A DNA stretch of 64,000 nucleotides, taken from positions 1 to 64,000 of the forward strand of contig JAFUZO010000078.1 in assembly GCA_017476575.1 (NCBI GenBank). The letters are read 5' to 3'. The notes under the pieces were generated by a model. It worked only from the letters and a program-made list of their open reading frames with translations, had not been told where the DNA came from and ran no database searches. Origin of the DNA: Bacteroidales bacterium. GTDB lineage: Bacteria; Bacteroidota; Bacteroidia; Bacteroidales; UBA932. Numbering within the stretch: position 1 is the stretch's first letter; every line of letters begins with the position of its first letter. The position numbers and the translations under genes are program-made. Shown one piece after another: positions 28,496-37,200 of the stretch.

Positions 28496-28531
28496 AAGAA
28501 AAAATTTCAACATTGTTCGCAAATTCAGCGT

Positions 28532-29701
28532 ATGAAAGAATTTGCGGCCACCCACGGAAAGCGTCCGAAAGGCAACGTCCTTGTCATCAACACCGGATCC
28601 ATCACCACCAAGTTCGCCTGGTACAGCGACGGCGTCTTGGTCTTCCGGGAGAAACTGGAGCATCCGGTCGGGGAGCTGGCCCGCTTCGCGGACGTGATGG
28701 AACAGGACCGGATGCGTACGGATGCCATCCTCGACCAGTTCCAGCGGAAGGGCGGGCGGCTGGAGAACATCGACATCGTCATGGCCCGGGGCGGACTCTT
28801 CACCCCCTGTATCACCGGCGTCTACAAGGTCAATGCGGACATGCGCGAAGTCCTGTCCACCAGCCGCGACGGCAACCATGCCTGCAACCTCAGTGCCATC
28901 ATCGCAGACCGGATTGCCGCCGAAATCAACGCACGGCGCGCTTCCAAGGGCATCCTACCTCTCTACGGTGAGTGCGCCGCCTACGTGGCCGACCCGCCGA
29001 TGGCGGACGAGATGCTCCCCGAATGCCATGTCGGCGGCATCCCTGAATTTCCCCGCAAGACCCTGTTCCATGCTCTCAACACCCGGGCGATGATGCGCCG
29101 CTACCTGCGTGAGACAGGGCGGAAGGCCGAGGATACGACCGCCGTCATCTGCCATATGGGCGGAGGCGTCACCATCTCCCTGCACAAGGGCGGCCGGGTC
29201 ATCGATACCTCCCACGGCCTCGGCGGCGACGGCCCCATCACGCCGGAACGCGCGGGATGCTGCCCCCCCTTTCCGCTTATCGACCTGTGCTTCAGCGGGA
29301 AATATACCCAGGCGGAGATCAAGCGCAAACTGATCGGAGGCGGAGGCGCTGTCGCCTGGTTCGGAACCAACGACATGCGCCTCATCGTGAAAAGGGCCAA
29401 GGAAGGCGACCCTGACTATGTCCTCTTCATGAAAGCCTTCGTCCTGAACATCGCCAAGTACATCGTGGCCCAGGCCGCCGTCGTGGACGGCCGGGTCGAT
29501 GTCATCATCCTGACCGGCGGCGTCGCCTTCAGCCAGGAAATAACCGACGCCATCTCCAAGAAGGTGCGCTTCGTCGCCCCGGTCCAAGTCTATCCGGGTG
29601 AGGATGAACTGCAATCTCTCGCAGAGAACGGCTACATGATTCTCTCCGGAGAGACGACGGTCCATACCTATGACAAAGACCGACTGCTCGAAGAACCCTG
29701 A
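28532..29701 (+). CDS. buk: Butyrate kinase family acyl kinase
   Basis: A 389-residue acetokinase-family enzyme that makes ATP from butyryl- or branched acyl-phosphate. The nucleotide-fold motifs are present: VLVINTGSITTK, MARGGLFTP, VICHMGGGVTI and ILTGGVAFS. The following genes encode a branched-chain aminotransferase and VOR, so isobutyryl-, isovaleryl- or 2-methylbutyryl-phosphate are likelier substrates than butyryl-phosphate. No phosphotransbutyrylase gene is nearby. The ATG at 28532 already gives a longer N-terminus than usual; the frame stays open without a stop back to an ATG at 28388, through an Ile/Leu-rich stretch, so a 48-residue extension cannot be excluded. Confidence 0.88.
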   Translation: MKEFAATHGKRPKGNVLVINTGSITTKFAWYSDGVLVFREKLEHPVGELARFADVMEQDRMRTDAILDQFQRKGGRLENIDIVMARGGLFTPCITGVYKVNADMREVLSTSRDGNHACNLSAIIADRIAAEINARRASKGILPLYGECAAYVADPPMADEMLPECHVGGIPEFPRKTLFHALNTRAMMRRYLRETGRKAEDTTAVICHMGGGVTISLHKGGRVIDTSHGLGGDGPITPERAGCCPPFPLIDLCFSGKYTQAEIKRKLIGGGGAVAWFGTNDMRLIVKRAKEGDPDYVLFMKAFVLNIAKYIVAQAAVVDGRVDVIILTGGVAFSQEITDAISKKVRFVAPVQVYPGEDELQSLAENGYMILSGETTVHTYDKDRLLEEP

Positions 29702-29716
29702 AAAACAACAGCAACC

Positions 29717-30766
29717 ATGGCAGCAACCGACTGGTCCCGGCGTTCATTCGCCTATTATCCGACGGACGCGATCGTTTTGTCGCGGTGCATCGGCGGCGTC
29801 TGGTCCACCCCTGAGGTGACCGGCGACTTCAAGCTCAACCTGCACTGTTTCGCCGGCGTGTTCCATTATGCGCCCTCCTGTTTCGAAGGCCTCAAGGCCT
29901 ATCAAGGGGCCGACGGGAGGGTCCGGCTCTTCCGCCCGCACGAGAATGCAGCCCGGATGGCTGCAGCCGCGAGGTATCTCGACATGCCGACGCCCCCCGC
30001 CGAACTGTTCGTAGAGCTGTGCATCCGCTGCGTCCAGGCCAACTGGAACCACATTCCACCCTACGGGACAGAGGCCTCCCTGTACCTGCGGCCGGTGCTC
30101 TTCGGCATCAACCCGCAACTCGGCATCAAGTCGCCTGACGACGTGATGCTGGTCGTGATGGCCTCCGCCATCGGCACCTATTCCGGAGCAAAGAGCCTGA
30201 CACCCGGCACCGCCGTGCTCTCCCGCAACTACGACCGCGCCGCCACATTCGGGTCCGGAGGCTACAAGATCGGCGCCAACTACGCCCAGTCGCTGCATGC
30301 CTACAATGTGGCCCATGGCAAGGGGTACCGGGAACTCCTTTTCCTCGATTCAGCCACCCACACGCGCATCGAAGAATTCGGTTCCTCCAATTTCTTCGCC
30401 ATCAAGGACGGAAGGTACATCACGCCGGATTCTGCCAGCATCCTCCCCTCCATCACGAACAAGAGCCTCCGGAGGGTCGCCGAAGATGCCGGTCTGCAAG
30501 TCGAGCGGCGCCCGGTGGCCGTGGAGGAACTGGAGACCTTCGAGGAAGTGAACGCCTGCGGAACAGCTGTGGTCATCACGCCCATCTGCCGCATCGACGA
30601 CAAGACGTCCCTGGAAAGCGGGGAGGTCACCCGCTCCTGGCATTTCGGGCGGCCGGACCGGTGCTCTCCGGTCAGCGAGATGCTGTACCGGCGCCTCGTC
30701 CGTATCCAGAAAGGGATCGACGAAGACCCTTACGACTGGTGTCTGATCATTCATCCAATCATGTGA
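29717..30766 (+). CDS. ilvE: Branched-chain amino acid aminotransferase
   Basis: A 349-residue fold-type IV PLP enzyme that interconverts leucine, isoleucine and valine with their 2-oxo acids. It is the longer, eukaryotic-like BCAT form. The PLP lysine is in GGYKIGANYA; GLKAYQGADGRVRLFRPHEN, LYLRPVLFG and EEFGSSNFFA are characteristic. It lies 15 bases after the acyl kinase gene and before the VOR subunits, so a catabolic role is likely here, although the enzyme is reversible. Confidence 0.93.
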   Translation: MAATDWSRRSFAYYPTDAIVLSRCIGGVWSTPEVTGDFKLNLHCFAGVFHYAPSCFEGLKAYQGADGRVRLFRPHENAARMAAAARYLDMPTPPAELFVELCIRCVQANWNHIPPYGTEASLYLRPVLFGINPQLGIKSPDDVMLVVMASAIGTYSGAKSLTPGTAVLSRNYDRAATFGSGGYKIGANYAQSLHAYNVAHGKGYRELLFLDSATHTRIEEFGSSNFFAIKDGRYITPDSASILPSITNKSLRRVAEDAGLQVERRPVAVEELETFEEVNACGTAVVITPICRIDDKTSLESGEVTRSWHFGRPDRCSPVSEMLYRRLVRIQKGIDEDPYDWCLIIHPIM

Positions 30767-30844
30767 AAGCCATCCGCCTCCGGACCCTTGTCCAGACGGC
30801 ACCGGGAACGGGCGGTTTTCCAGGATCCTAAAAAAAATAACGAT

Positions 30845-31075
30845 ATGGCGAAGATGAAAGGTGCGACGATTGTCGACATCGAACGATGTAAAGGCTGCCG
30901 GCTGTGCGTGGTGGCCTGTCCCCTCGGTGTGCTGGCCCTCACCACCAAGGCCGTGAACCTGAAGGGGTATCCCTATGCAGAAACCGTCCTGCAAGACACA
31001 TGCACCGGCTGTACGGCCTGTGCGGTCGTCTGTCCCGACGGATGTATCACCGTTTATCGCAAGAAGGAGGAATGA
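30845..31075 (+). CDS. VOR ferredoxin-like delta subunit (2x4Fe-4S)
   Basis: A 76-residue protein carrying two 4Fe-4S motifs, CKGCRLCVVACP and CTGCTACAVVCP. In four-subunit 2-oxoacid:ferredoxin oxidoreductases this subunit relays electrons from the TPP site to free ferredoxin. The start at 30845 gives a compact subunit; upstream codons in the frame do not look like protein. A second ATG at 30854 is also possible. It is followed directly by the alpha subunit gene, whose first possible ATG overlaps the stop. Confidence 0.92.
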   Translation: MAKMKGATIVDIERCKGCRLCVVACPLGVLALTTKAVNLKGYPYAETVLQDTCTGCTACAVVCPDGCITVYRKKEE

Positions 31076-31077
31076 CG

Positions 31078-32157
31078 ATGAAAGAAACTATCCTGATGAA
31101 AGGCAACGAGGCCATCGCCCACGCTGCCATCCGGACCGGCTGCGACGGCTATTTCGGCTATCCGATCACCCCGCAGTCGGAAATCCTCGAAACCCTTGCC
31201 GCCGAGAAGCCGTGGGAGACGACCGGCATGGTGGTCCTCCAGGCCGAAAGCGAGACCGCATCCATCAACATGGTCTATGGCGGTGCCGCTTCCGGTAAAA
31301 GAGTGATGACCTCCTCCTCCTCTCCGGGTATCAGCCTGATGCAGGAGGGCATCTCCTACATGGCAGGCGCCGAGCTTCCCGCCCTCATCGTGAACGTATC
31401 CCGCGGCGGTCCGGGCCTGGGGACCATCCAGCCGAGCCAGGCGGACTATTTCCAGACCGTCAAAGGCGGCGGGCACGGCGATTACCGCCTCATCACCCTC
31501 GCCCCGGCCTCCGTCCAGGAGATGGCTGATTTCGTAGACCTCGCCTTCACTCTGGCCTTCCGTTACCGCAATCCGGCGATGATCCTCTCCGACGGTGCCA
31601 TCGGCCAGATGATGGAGAAGGTCGTCCTGCCCGAGTACAGGCCACGGCGGACCGAGGAAGAAATCGCCGCCGGATGCCCCTGGGCAACGACCGGCCGCAA
31701 GGGCCTCCGCTCCCCCAACATCATCACCTCCCTCGGGCTCCGCTCCGAAGAGATGGAGGCCATCAACCTCCGCCTCCAGGCGAAATACCGCGAGATCGAG
31801 CGGAAAGAAGTCCGCTATGAGGAATATTTGACCTCCGATGCGGAATACCTCATTGTCGCCTTCGGATCGGCCGCCCGGATTTCCAAGAAGGTCACCTCCC
31901 TTGCCCGGGAAGCAGGGATCAAAGCCGGACTCCTGCGTCCGATCACCCTGTGGCCGTTCCCGTCGGAGCGGATTGCATCCCTCTGCGGCCAGGTGAAAGG
32001 CATCCTTTCCCTGGAAATCAATGCCGGCCAGATGGTCGAGGACATCCGTCTCGCCGCCGGGGGCCGCATCCCGGTCAGATGGTACGGACGCCTCGGCGGA
32101 ATCATCCCGGAGCCGGAAGAAGTCCTGGAAGAACTCAAGAAAATCGCAGCCCTATGA
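31078..32157 (+). CDS. vorB: 2-oxoisovalerate:ferredoxin oxidoreductase alpha subunit
   Basis: A 359-residue subunit of an enzyme that oxidatively decarboxylates branched-chain 2-oxo acids to acyl-CoA with ferredoxin as acceptor. The sequence follows VorB closely: LMKGNEAIAHAAI, YFGYPITPQSEI, TSSSSPGISLMQEG, RGGPGLGTIQPSQADYFQ. The ATG at 31078 is preferred to that at 31072 because the AAGGAGG at 31064-31070 then stands seven bases away. Its stop overlaps the beta subunit start. The assignment to branched-chain acids rests on the family and the neighbouring aminotransferase; 2-oxoglutarate cannot be excluded. Confidence 0.92.
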   Translation: MKETILMKGNEAIAHAAIRTGCDGYFGYPITPQSEILETLAAEKPWETTGMVVLQAESETASINMVYGGAASGKRVMTSSSSPGISLMQEGISYMAGAELPALIVNVSRGGPGLGTIQPSQADYFQTVKGGGHGDYRLITLAPASVQEMADFVDLAFTLAFRYRNPAMILSDGAIGQMMEKVVLPEYRPRRTEEEIAAGCPWATTGRKGLRSPNIITSLGLRSEEMEAINLRLQAKYREIERKEVRYEEYLTSDAEYLIVAFGSAARISKKVTSLAREAGIKAGLLRPITLWPFPSERIASLCGQVKGILSLEINAGQMVEDIRLAAGGRIPVRWYGRLGGIIPEPEEVLEELKKIAAL

Positions 32158-32921
32158 CAACGGAAGAAATCATCCGGCCCGAAAACCTGGTGTACCGGAA
32201 ACCGGAACTGCTCAATGATGTACCGATGCACTACTGCCCGGGATGCAGCCATGGGATGGTCCACAAGCTGGTCGCGGAAGTCATCGCAGAAATGGGCATG
32301 ACCGAGAAAACCATCGCCATCTCCCCGGTGGGATGCGCCGTATTCGCCTACAAATACATCGATGTCGACTGGCAGGAAGCGGCCCATGGCCGCGCACCCG
32401 CCCTCGCCTCCGCCGTCAAGCGTCTCTGGCCCGACCGGCTCGTGTTCACCTACCAGGGGGACGGTGACCTGGCCTGCATCGGCACCGGCGAAACCATCCA
32501 CGCCATCAACCGGGGCGAAAACATCGCCATCATCTTCATCAACAATGCCATCTACGGCATGACCGGCGGCCAGATGGCCCCGACCACCCTCCTGGGCATG
32601 AAGACCGCGACCTGTCCCTATGGACGTGACGTCCATCTGCATGGCTATCCCTTGAAAATCACCGAAATCGCCGCCCTCCTGGACGGGTCCTGCTATGTCA
32701 CCCGCCAGGCCGTCCACACGGTCGCCGCCATCCTGAAAGCCAAGAAGGCCATCCGCAAAGCCTTCGACTACTCGATGCAAGGACGTGGGGCCAGCCTCGT
32801 TGAAATCGTATCGACCTGCAGCACCAGCTGGAAAATGACCCCGGAAAAAGCCAACCGGTGGATGGAAGAGAACATGTTCCCGTTCTACCCGCTCGGAGAC
32901 CTTAAAGACAGCAAGCCATGA
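32154..32921 (+). CDS. 2-oxoacid:ferredoxin oxidoreductase beta subunit (TPP-binding)
   Basis: A 255-residue catalytic subunit. It carries the TPP motif GDGDLACIGTGETIHAINRGEN with the closing Asn-Asn pair (FINNAIYGMTGGQ), and the cysteine motif CPGC near residue 29 that helps bind the 4Fe-4S cluster close to TPP. The start overlaps the alpha subunit stop (ATGA) and the stop overlaps the gamma start, so the subunits are made in fixed proportion. Confidence 0.93.
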   Translation: MTTEEIIRPENLVYRKPELLNDVPMHYCPGCSHGMVHKLVAEVIAEMGMTEKTIAISPVGCAVFAYKYIDVDWQEAAHGRAPALASAVKRLWPDRLVFTYQGDGDLACIGTGETIHAINRGENIAIIFINNAIYGMTGGQMAPTTLLGMKTATCPYGRDVHLHGYPLKITEIAALLDGSCYVTRQAVHTVAAILKAKKAIRKAFDYSMQGRGASLVEIVSTCSTSWKMTPEKANRWMEENMFPFYPLGDLKDSKP

Positions 32922-33460
32922 CACACGAATTCATCCTGTCAGGATTCGGAGGACAGGGCGTCCTCTCGATGGGCAAGATCCTGGCATATGCCGGCCTCAT
33001 GGAAGGCAAGGAAGTGACCTGGATGCCGGCCTACGGCCCCGAACAGCGCGGAGGAACCGCCAACGTCACCGTCATCATCAGCGACGATCCGGTCTCCTCG
33101 CCGATCCTCAGCACCTACGACACCGCCGTCGTCCTCAACCAGCCCTCCCTCGACAAGTTCGAGAGCAAGGTGAAGCCCGGCGGAACCCTTATCTACGACA
33201 GTTACGGCATCAACGTTCCTCCGACCCGGGAGGACATCTCCGTCTACCGGATCGATGCCATGGAGAAGGCAGCCGAAGGCGACATGCTCAAAGTCTTCAA
33301 CATGATCGTCCTCGGCGGCGTACTCAAAATCCATCCGGTTGTCAGCCTCGAGAGCGTGCTCCAGGCCCTCCGCAAAACCCTTCCCGAGCGCCATCATCAC
33401 CTGATTCCGCAGAACGGGCAGGCCCTTCGCCTCGGCATGGACCTGGTCCGGGAAGGATAG
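32918..33460 (+). CDS. 2-oxoacid:ferredoxin oxidoreductase gamma subunit
   Basis: A 180-residue subunit with the family N-terminus FILSGFGGQGVLSMGKILAYAG and the stretch TWMPAYGPEQRGGTANVTVIIS. This subunit contributes to CoA binding and assembly of the complex. It overlaps the beta subunit gene by four bases and is the last gene of the acyl kinase-aminotransferase-VOR cluster: an intrinsic terminator follows 27 bases after its stop. Confidence 0.92.
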   Translation: MTHEFILSGFGGQGVLSMGKILAYAGLMEGKEVTWMPAYGPEQRGGTANVTVIISDDPVSSPILSTYDTAVVLNQPSLDKFESKVKPGGTLIYDSYGINVPPTREDISVYRIDAMEKAAEGDMLKVFNMIVLGGVLKIHPVVSLESVLQALRKTLPERHHHLIPQNGQALRLGMDLVREG

Positions 33461-33487
33461 TCCCGTCCTGTTGAAAACTTTTTTGAT

Positions 33488-33524
33488 AAAAGGAGAGCGT
33501 CCTTGTTGGACCTCTCCTTTTTTT
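33488..33524 (+). terminator. Intrinsic terminator after the VOR cluster
   Basis: AAAGGAGAG pairs with CTCTCCTTT, extended by GTCC/GGAC around a TTGTT loop, and is followed by a run of Ts. This is the strongest terminator in the window. Confidence 0.9.
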
Positions 33525-33536
33525 CGAGTAAATTTG
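33506..33536 (+). promoter_or_regulatory. purE promoter overlapping the upstream terminator
   Basis: TTG at 33506-33508, a 20-base spacer and TAAATTTG at 33529-33536. The -33 element lies in the loop and 3' arm start of the VOR terminator, so terminator and promoter share DNA. The purE ATG is 34 bases downstream of the -7 box. Confidence 0.6.
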
Positions 33537-33570
33537 TGCCCTGTTAATTAGTAGTCATCCTGGCCACCGT

Positions 33571-34038
33571 ATGAAAGTCAGCATCATCATGGGCTCGAAA
33601 AGCGACTGGGGCGTCATGTCCGCCGCTTGCGAGACGCTGGAGCATTTCGGCGTTCCCTACGAAAAGAAAGTCATCAGCGCACACCGTACGCCGCAGTTCT
33701 TCTGCGAGTACATGGCTGCCGCCCGGGAGCGGGGAGTCGGCATCGTCATCGCCGGAGCCGGCGGAGCAGCCCATCTGCCGGGCATGGCTGCCGCCCTGAC
33801 TCCTCTCCCGGTCATCGGCGTTCCCATCAAAAGCGCCGCCCTGAACGGACTGGATTCCCTCCTGTCCATCGTCCAGATGCCGTCGGGCATCCCCGTCGCG
33901 ACGATGGCGATCGACGGGGCCAAGAATGCAGCCCTTTACGCCGTCTCCATCCTGGCCCTCCATGATGAAGCCCTCGCTGCCCGGCTCGCAGCCTTCCGGC
34001 AGCAGCAGGCCGACAAAGTCCTCCAAACCGAACTATAA
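33571..34038 (+). CDS. purE: N5-CAIR mutase, class I PurE
   Basis: A 155-residue enzyme that converts N5-carboxy-AIR to carboxy-AIR. It shows [35 protein letters not shown] and [12 protein letters not shown]. The SIVQMP stretch marks class I, the type that normally works with the ATP-dependent PurK, whereas class II enzymes use CO2 directly. No purK is found in this window. It opens the rightward purine operon and is separated from purL by the structured region at 34045-34195. Confidence 0.95.
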   Translation: MKVSIIMGSKSDWGVMSAACETLEHFGVPYEKKVISAHRTPQFFCEYMAAARERGVGIVIAGAGGAAHLPGMAAALTPLPVIGVPIKSAALNGLDSLLSIVQMPSGIPVATMAIDGAKNAALYAVSILALHDEALAARLAAFRQQQADKVLQTEL

Positions 34039-34044
34039 GCCTCC

Positions 34045-34195
34045 GTTTTGAAATGATGGACTTTTTTATTGATACAGGGATTTTTGAGAAGATTTTTTCT
34101 GGATCCGGAGGAGGATAGCAGGGGCTATCTGACTGAGGAACCAGGAAAAAGATTCCAGAAAGACCTATCAAGAATTTGTCGAATCATTTCAAAAC
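34045..34195 (+). promoter_or_regulatory. Candidate structured leader RNA between purE and purL
   Basis: A nested fold fills this gap. Outer arms are an exact 13-base inverted repeat (34045-34057 with 34183-34195). Inside it are GAC/GTC (34059-34061 with 34178-34180), TTGATA plus GG with CC plus TATCAA (34069-34078 with 34164-34171), a 12-pair helix with one bulge (34094-34105 with 34151-34163), and an apical hairpin GATAGC-AGGG-GCTATC (34114-34129). No T-run follows, so it is not an intrinsic terminator. The outer stem ends nine bases before the purL ATG. It matches no riboswitch class I know; a small palindromic insertion is the alternative. Confidence 0.5.
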
Positions 34196-34204
34196 AGACG
34201 CTAA

Positions 34205-37200
34205 ATGAAACCATACCGTATCTTTGTCGAGAAGTATCCCGGATTCCAGGTCGAGGCGGAAAGCCTCCGGAATGAATTTAACGAAAACCTCTCGCTGGGT
34301 CTCCGTTCCCTGCGCCTGGTGAATGTCTACGACCTTTTCGGCTTCACGGAGGAACTCTTGGAGAAGTGCCGCTACGCCGTCTTCGGCGAAAGAGTGACCG
34401 ACTCCGTGGCCGATGCTTGTCCCCTTGAAAGGAAAAGATACCTCGCCGTGGAATACATCCCCGGCCAGTTCGACCAGCGAGCCTCGTCGGCAGAGGACTG
34501 CATCCACCTGATCGACCCCTCCGCCGAGGTGCAGATCCGCAGTTCGCGCCTGCTGATTTTCGACGACGACCTGTCCGAGGAGGGCCTGGAAGCCGTCCGC
34601 CACTATTATATCAATGCCGTCGAATCCCGCCAGAAGGACCTTTCCCGGCTCAGCCTCCCGGAAAAGGCCGAGGTGAAACCGGTCCAGGTCCTCGACGGAT
34701 TCACCGCCCTGGAGGACAGGGACCTTGCCCCCTTCTGCAGGCAATGGGGCCTCGCGATGAACACCGACGACCTCCGGATGGTGGTGGACTATTTCCGCAA
34801 AGAAGGGCGCAACCCCACGGAGACGGAACTCCGCATCCTCGATACCTACTGGAGCGACCATTGCCGCCACACGACCTTCACGACGCACCTCGACACCGTG
34901 ACGGTGGAGCCGTCCTTCATCCAGGACGACATCAGGGAAAGCCTCGGCCGACTGGAGGCCATCCGCGTGGAACTCGGCCGCACGGACAAGCCTCTCTGCC
35001 TCATGGAACTCGCCACCATCGGCGCCCGATACCTCCGCAGGCAGGGACTCTTGGAAGACCTGGAACAGAGCGAGGAGAACAATGCATGCAGTATCTTCGT
35101 CGACGTCGATGTAGACGGGGAACCGCAACGCTGGCTCCTCCAGTTCAAGAACGAGACCCATAACCATCCGACCGAGATCGAACCGTTCGGCGGAGCCGCC
35201 ACCTGCCTGGGCGGGGCCATCCGCGACCCGCTCTCCGGCCGGGCCTACGTCTACCAAGCCATGCGTGTGACCGGCGCCGGGGACATCCTCAAGAGCGTCG
35301 CCGACACCCTGCCGGGCAAACTGCCCCAGCGGGTCATCTCCCGCAAGGCTGCTGCAGGCTATTCCAGCTACGGCAACCAGATCGGCCTGGCCACAACCCA
35401 TGTCCGCGAAATCTACCATGACGGCTACACGGCCAAGCGCCTCGAAATCGGCGCGGTCGTCGGTGCAGTCAAGGCTGCGGATGTCCGACGGGAAACACCC
35501 GTCGAAGGCGATGTCATCCTCCTTCTTGGCGGCCGGACCGGACGCGACGGCATCGGCGGGGCGACAGGATCATCCAAGGAGCATACCGGAACCTCTCTCG
35601 AAACTTGCGGGAGTGAGGTGCAGAAAGGCAATCCACCGGAGGAGCGCCAGCTCCAACGCCTCTTCCGCCGCCCGGAGGTCACCCGCCTCATCAAGAAATC
35701 CAACGACTTCGGGGCCGGCGGAGTGAGCGTCGCCATCGGTGAACTGGCCCCGGGTCTGGACATCTACCTCGACCGGGTGCCCACCAAATACAGCGGTCTC
35801 AACGCCACCGAGCTCGCCATCAGCGAGTCGCAGGAGCGGATGGCCGTCGTCGTCGCAGCCCCGGACGTAGAAACGTTCCGGCACTATTGCCACAGCGAGA
35901 ACGTGGAGGTGACCCATGTCGCCGATGTGACCGGCAGCGGCCGCATGCGCCTGTTCAAGGACGGACGGCTGGTTGCCGACCTCACCCGTGCCTTCATCGA
36001 CAGCGCCGGGGCCGTCCACCATGCAGCAGCCGCCGTCCAGGCCGTCCCGGACATCGACCCTTTCAGTATTCCGGTCGAAGGGAAGGACCTTGCCGGACGC
36101 ATGGCCGCCCTCATGGCCCTGCCCAATGTCGCCTCGCAGAAGGGACTGGTGGAGATGTTCGACTCCACCATCGGCCGCTCGACCGTGCTGATGCCCTACG
36201 GGGGCGCCTCCTTGAAGACGGAAACCCAGGTTTCCGTCCAGAAACTGCCCGTCAAGGGCTATACCGACACGGCCTCCATCATGGCCTTCGGCTACAATCC
36301 CTTCCTGACTTCGTGGAGTCCGTACCACGGAGCGGCTTACGCCGTGGTCGAAGCCTGCGCCAAGGTCGTCGCTGCGGGAGCCGACTACGCCGCGATGCGC
36401 TTCTCCTACCAGGAATACTTCGAACGGATGACCTCCGACCCGCACAGCTGGGGCAGACCGCTCGCAGCCCTTCTCGGCGCCCTCAAGATGCAGCTCGACC
36501 TGGGCCTGCCGTCCATCGGGGGCAAGGACTCCATGAGCGGCACCTTCGAGGACATCAGCGTACCGCCGACCCTCGTCGCCTTCGGCATCACCACCGTCAA
36601 GGCGCAGCAGGTCATCTCGCCGGAATTCAAGCATGCCGGTGACCGGATCTACCTCGTCCGGCATACACCCCGCCCCGACCGGATGCCGGACACGGACCGG
36701 TTGAAAGCCGGCTGGACCTTCGTCCACCAGGCCATCGCGGACAAGACCGTCACAGCCGCTTTCGCCCTCGGGTTCGGCGGCATCGCCGAGGCCGTGGCCA
36801 AGATGGCCTTCGGCAACGGTTATGGTGCGGACATCCAACTGCCGGAAGAAGGACTCTTCCGCTATGGTTACGGCTCCATCCTCGTCGCTTCGGAGCGGGA
36901 ACTCGACTTCGACGATGCCCTGTATCTCGGCCGGGTGACGGACCGGGCGGAACTCCGCATCAACGGCGAGACCGTCGCCCTCGATGCCCTGGAGAAAGCT
37001 TGGGAGGGGCATTACGCCAAGATCTATCCGCCGACCGCCGAAGCCGCGCACCGGGAGCTCGTGACCGGTGTGGGCACCCCGCACGAAAAGACCCTGCTCC
37101 GCTACCCCGGAGCACCGGTCAGACACCCTGTCGTCTATCTCCCCGTATTCCCGGGCACCAACTGCGACGAGGACACGGCCAAGGCCTTCCGCAAGGCCGG

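Noticed and set aside
34039..34204. ZTP, PRPP or purine riboswitch upstream of purL
   Set aside because: The fold is real on paper but none of the conserved cores of these classes that I know is present; it is reported as a candidate of unknown class.
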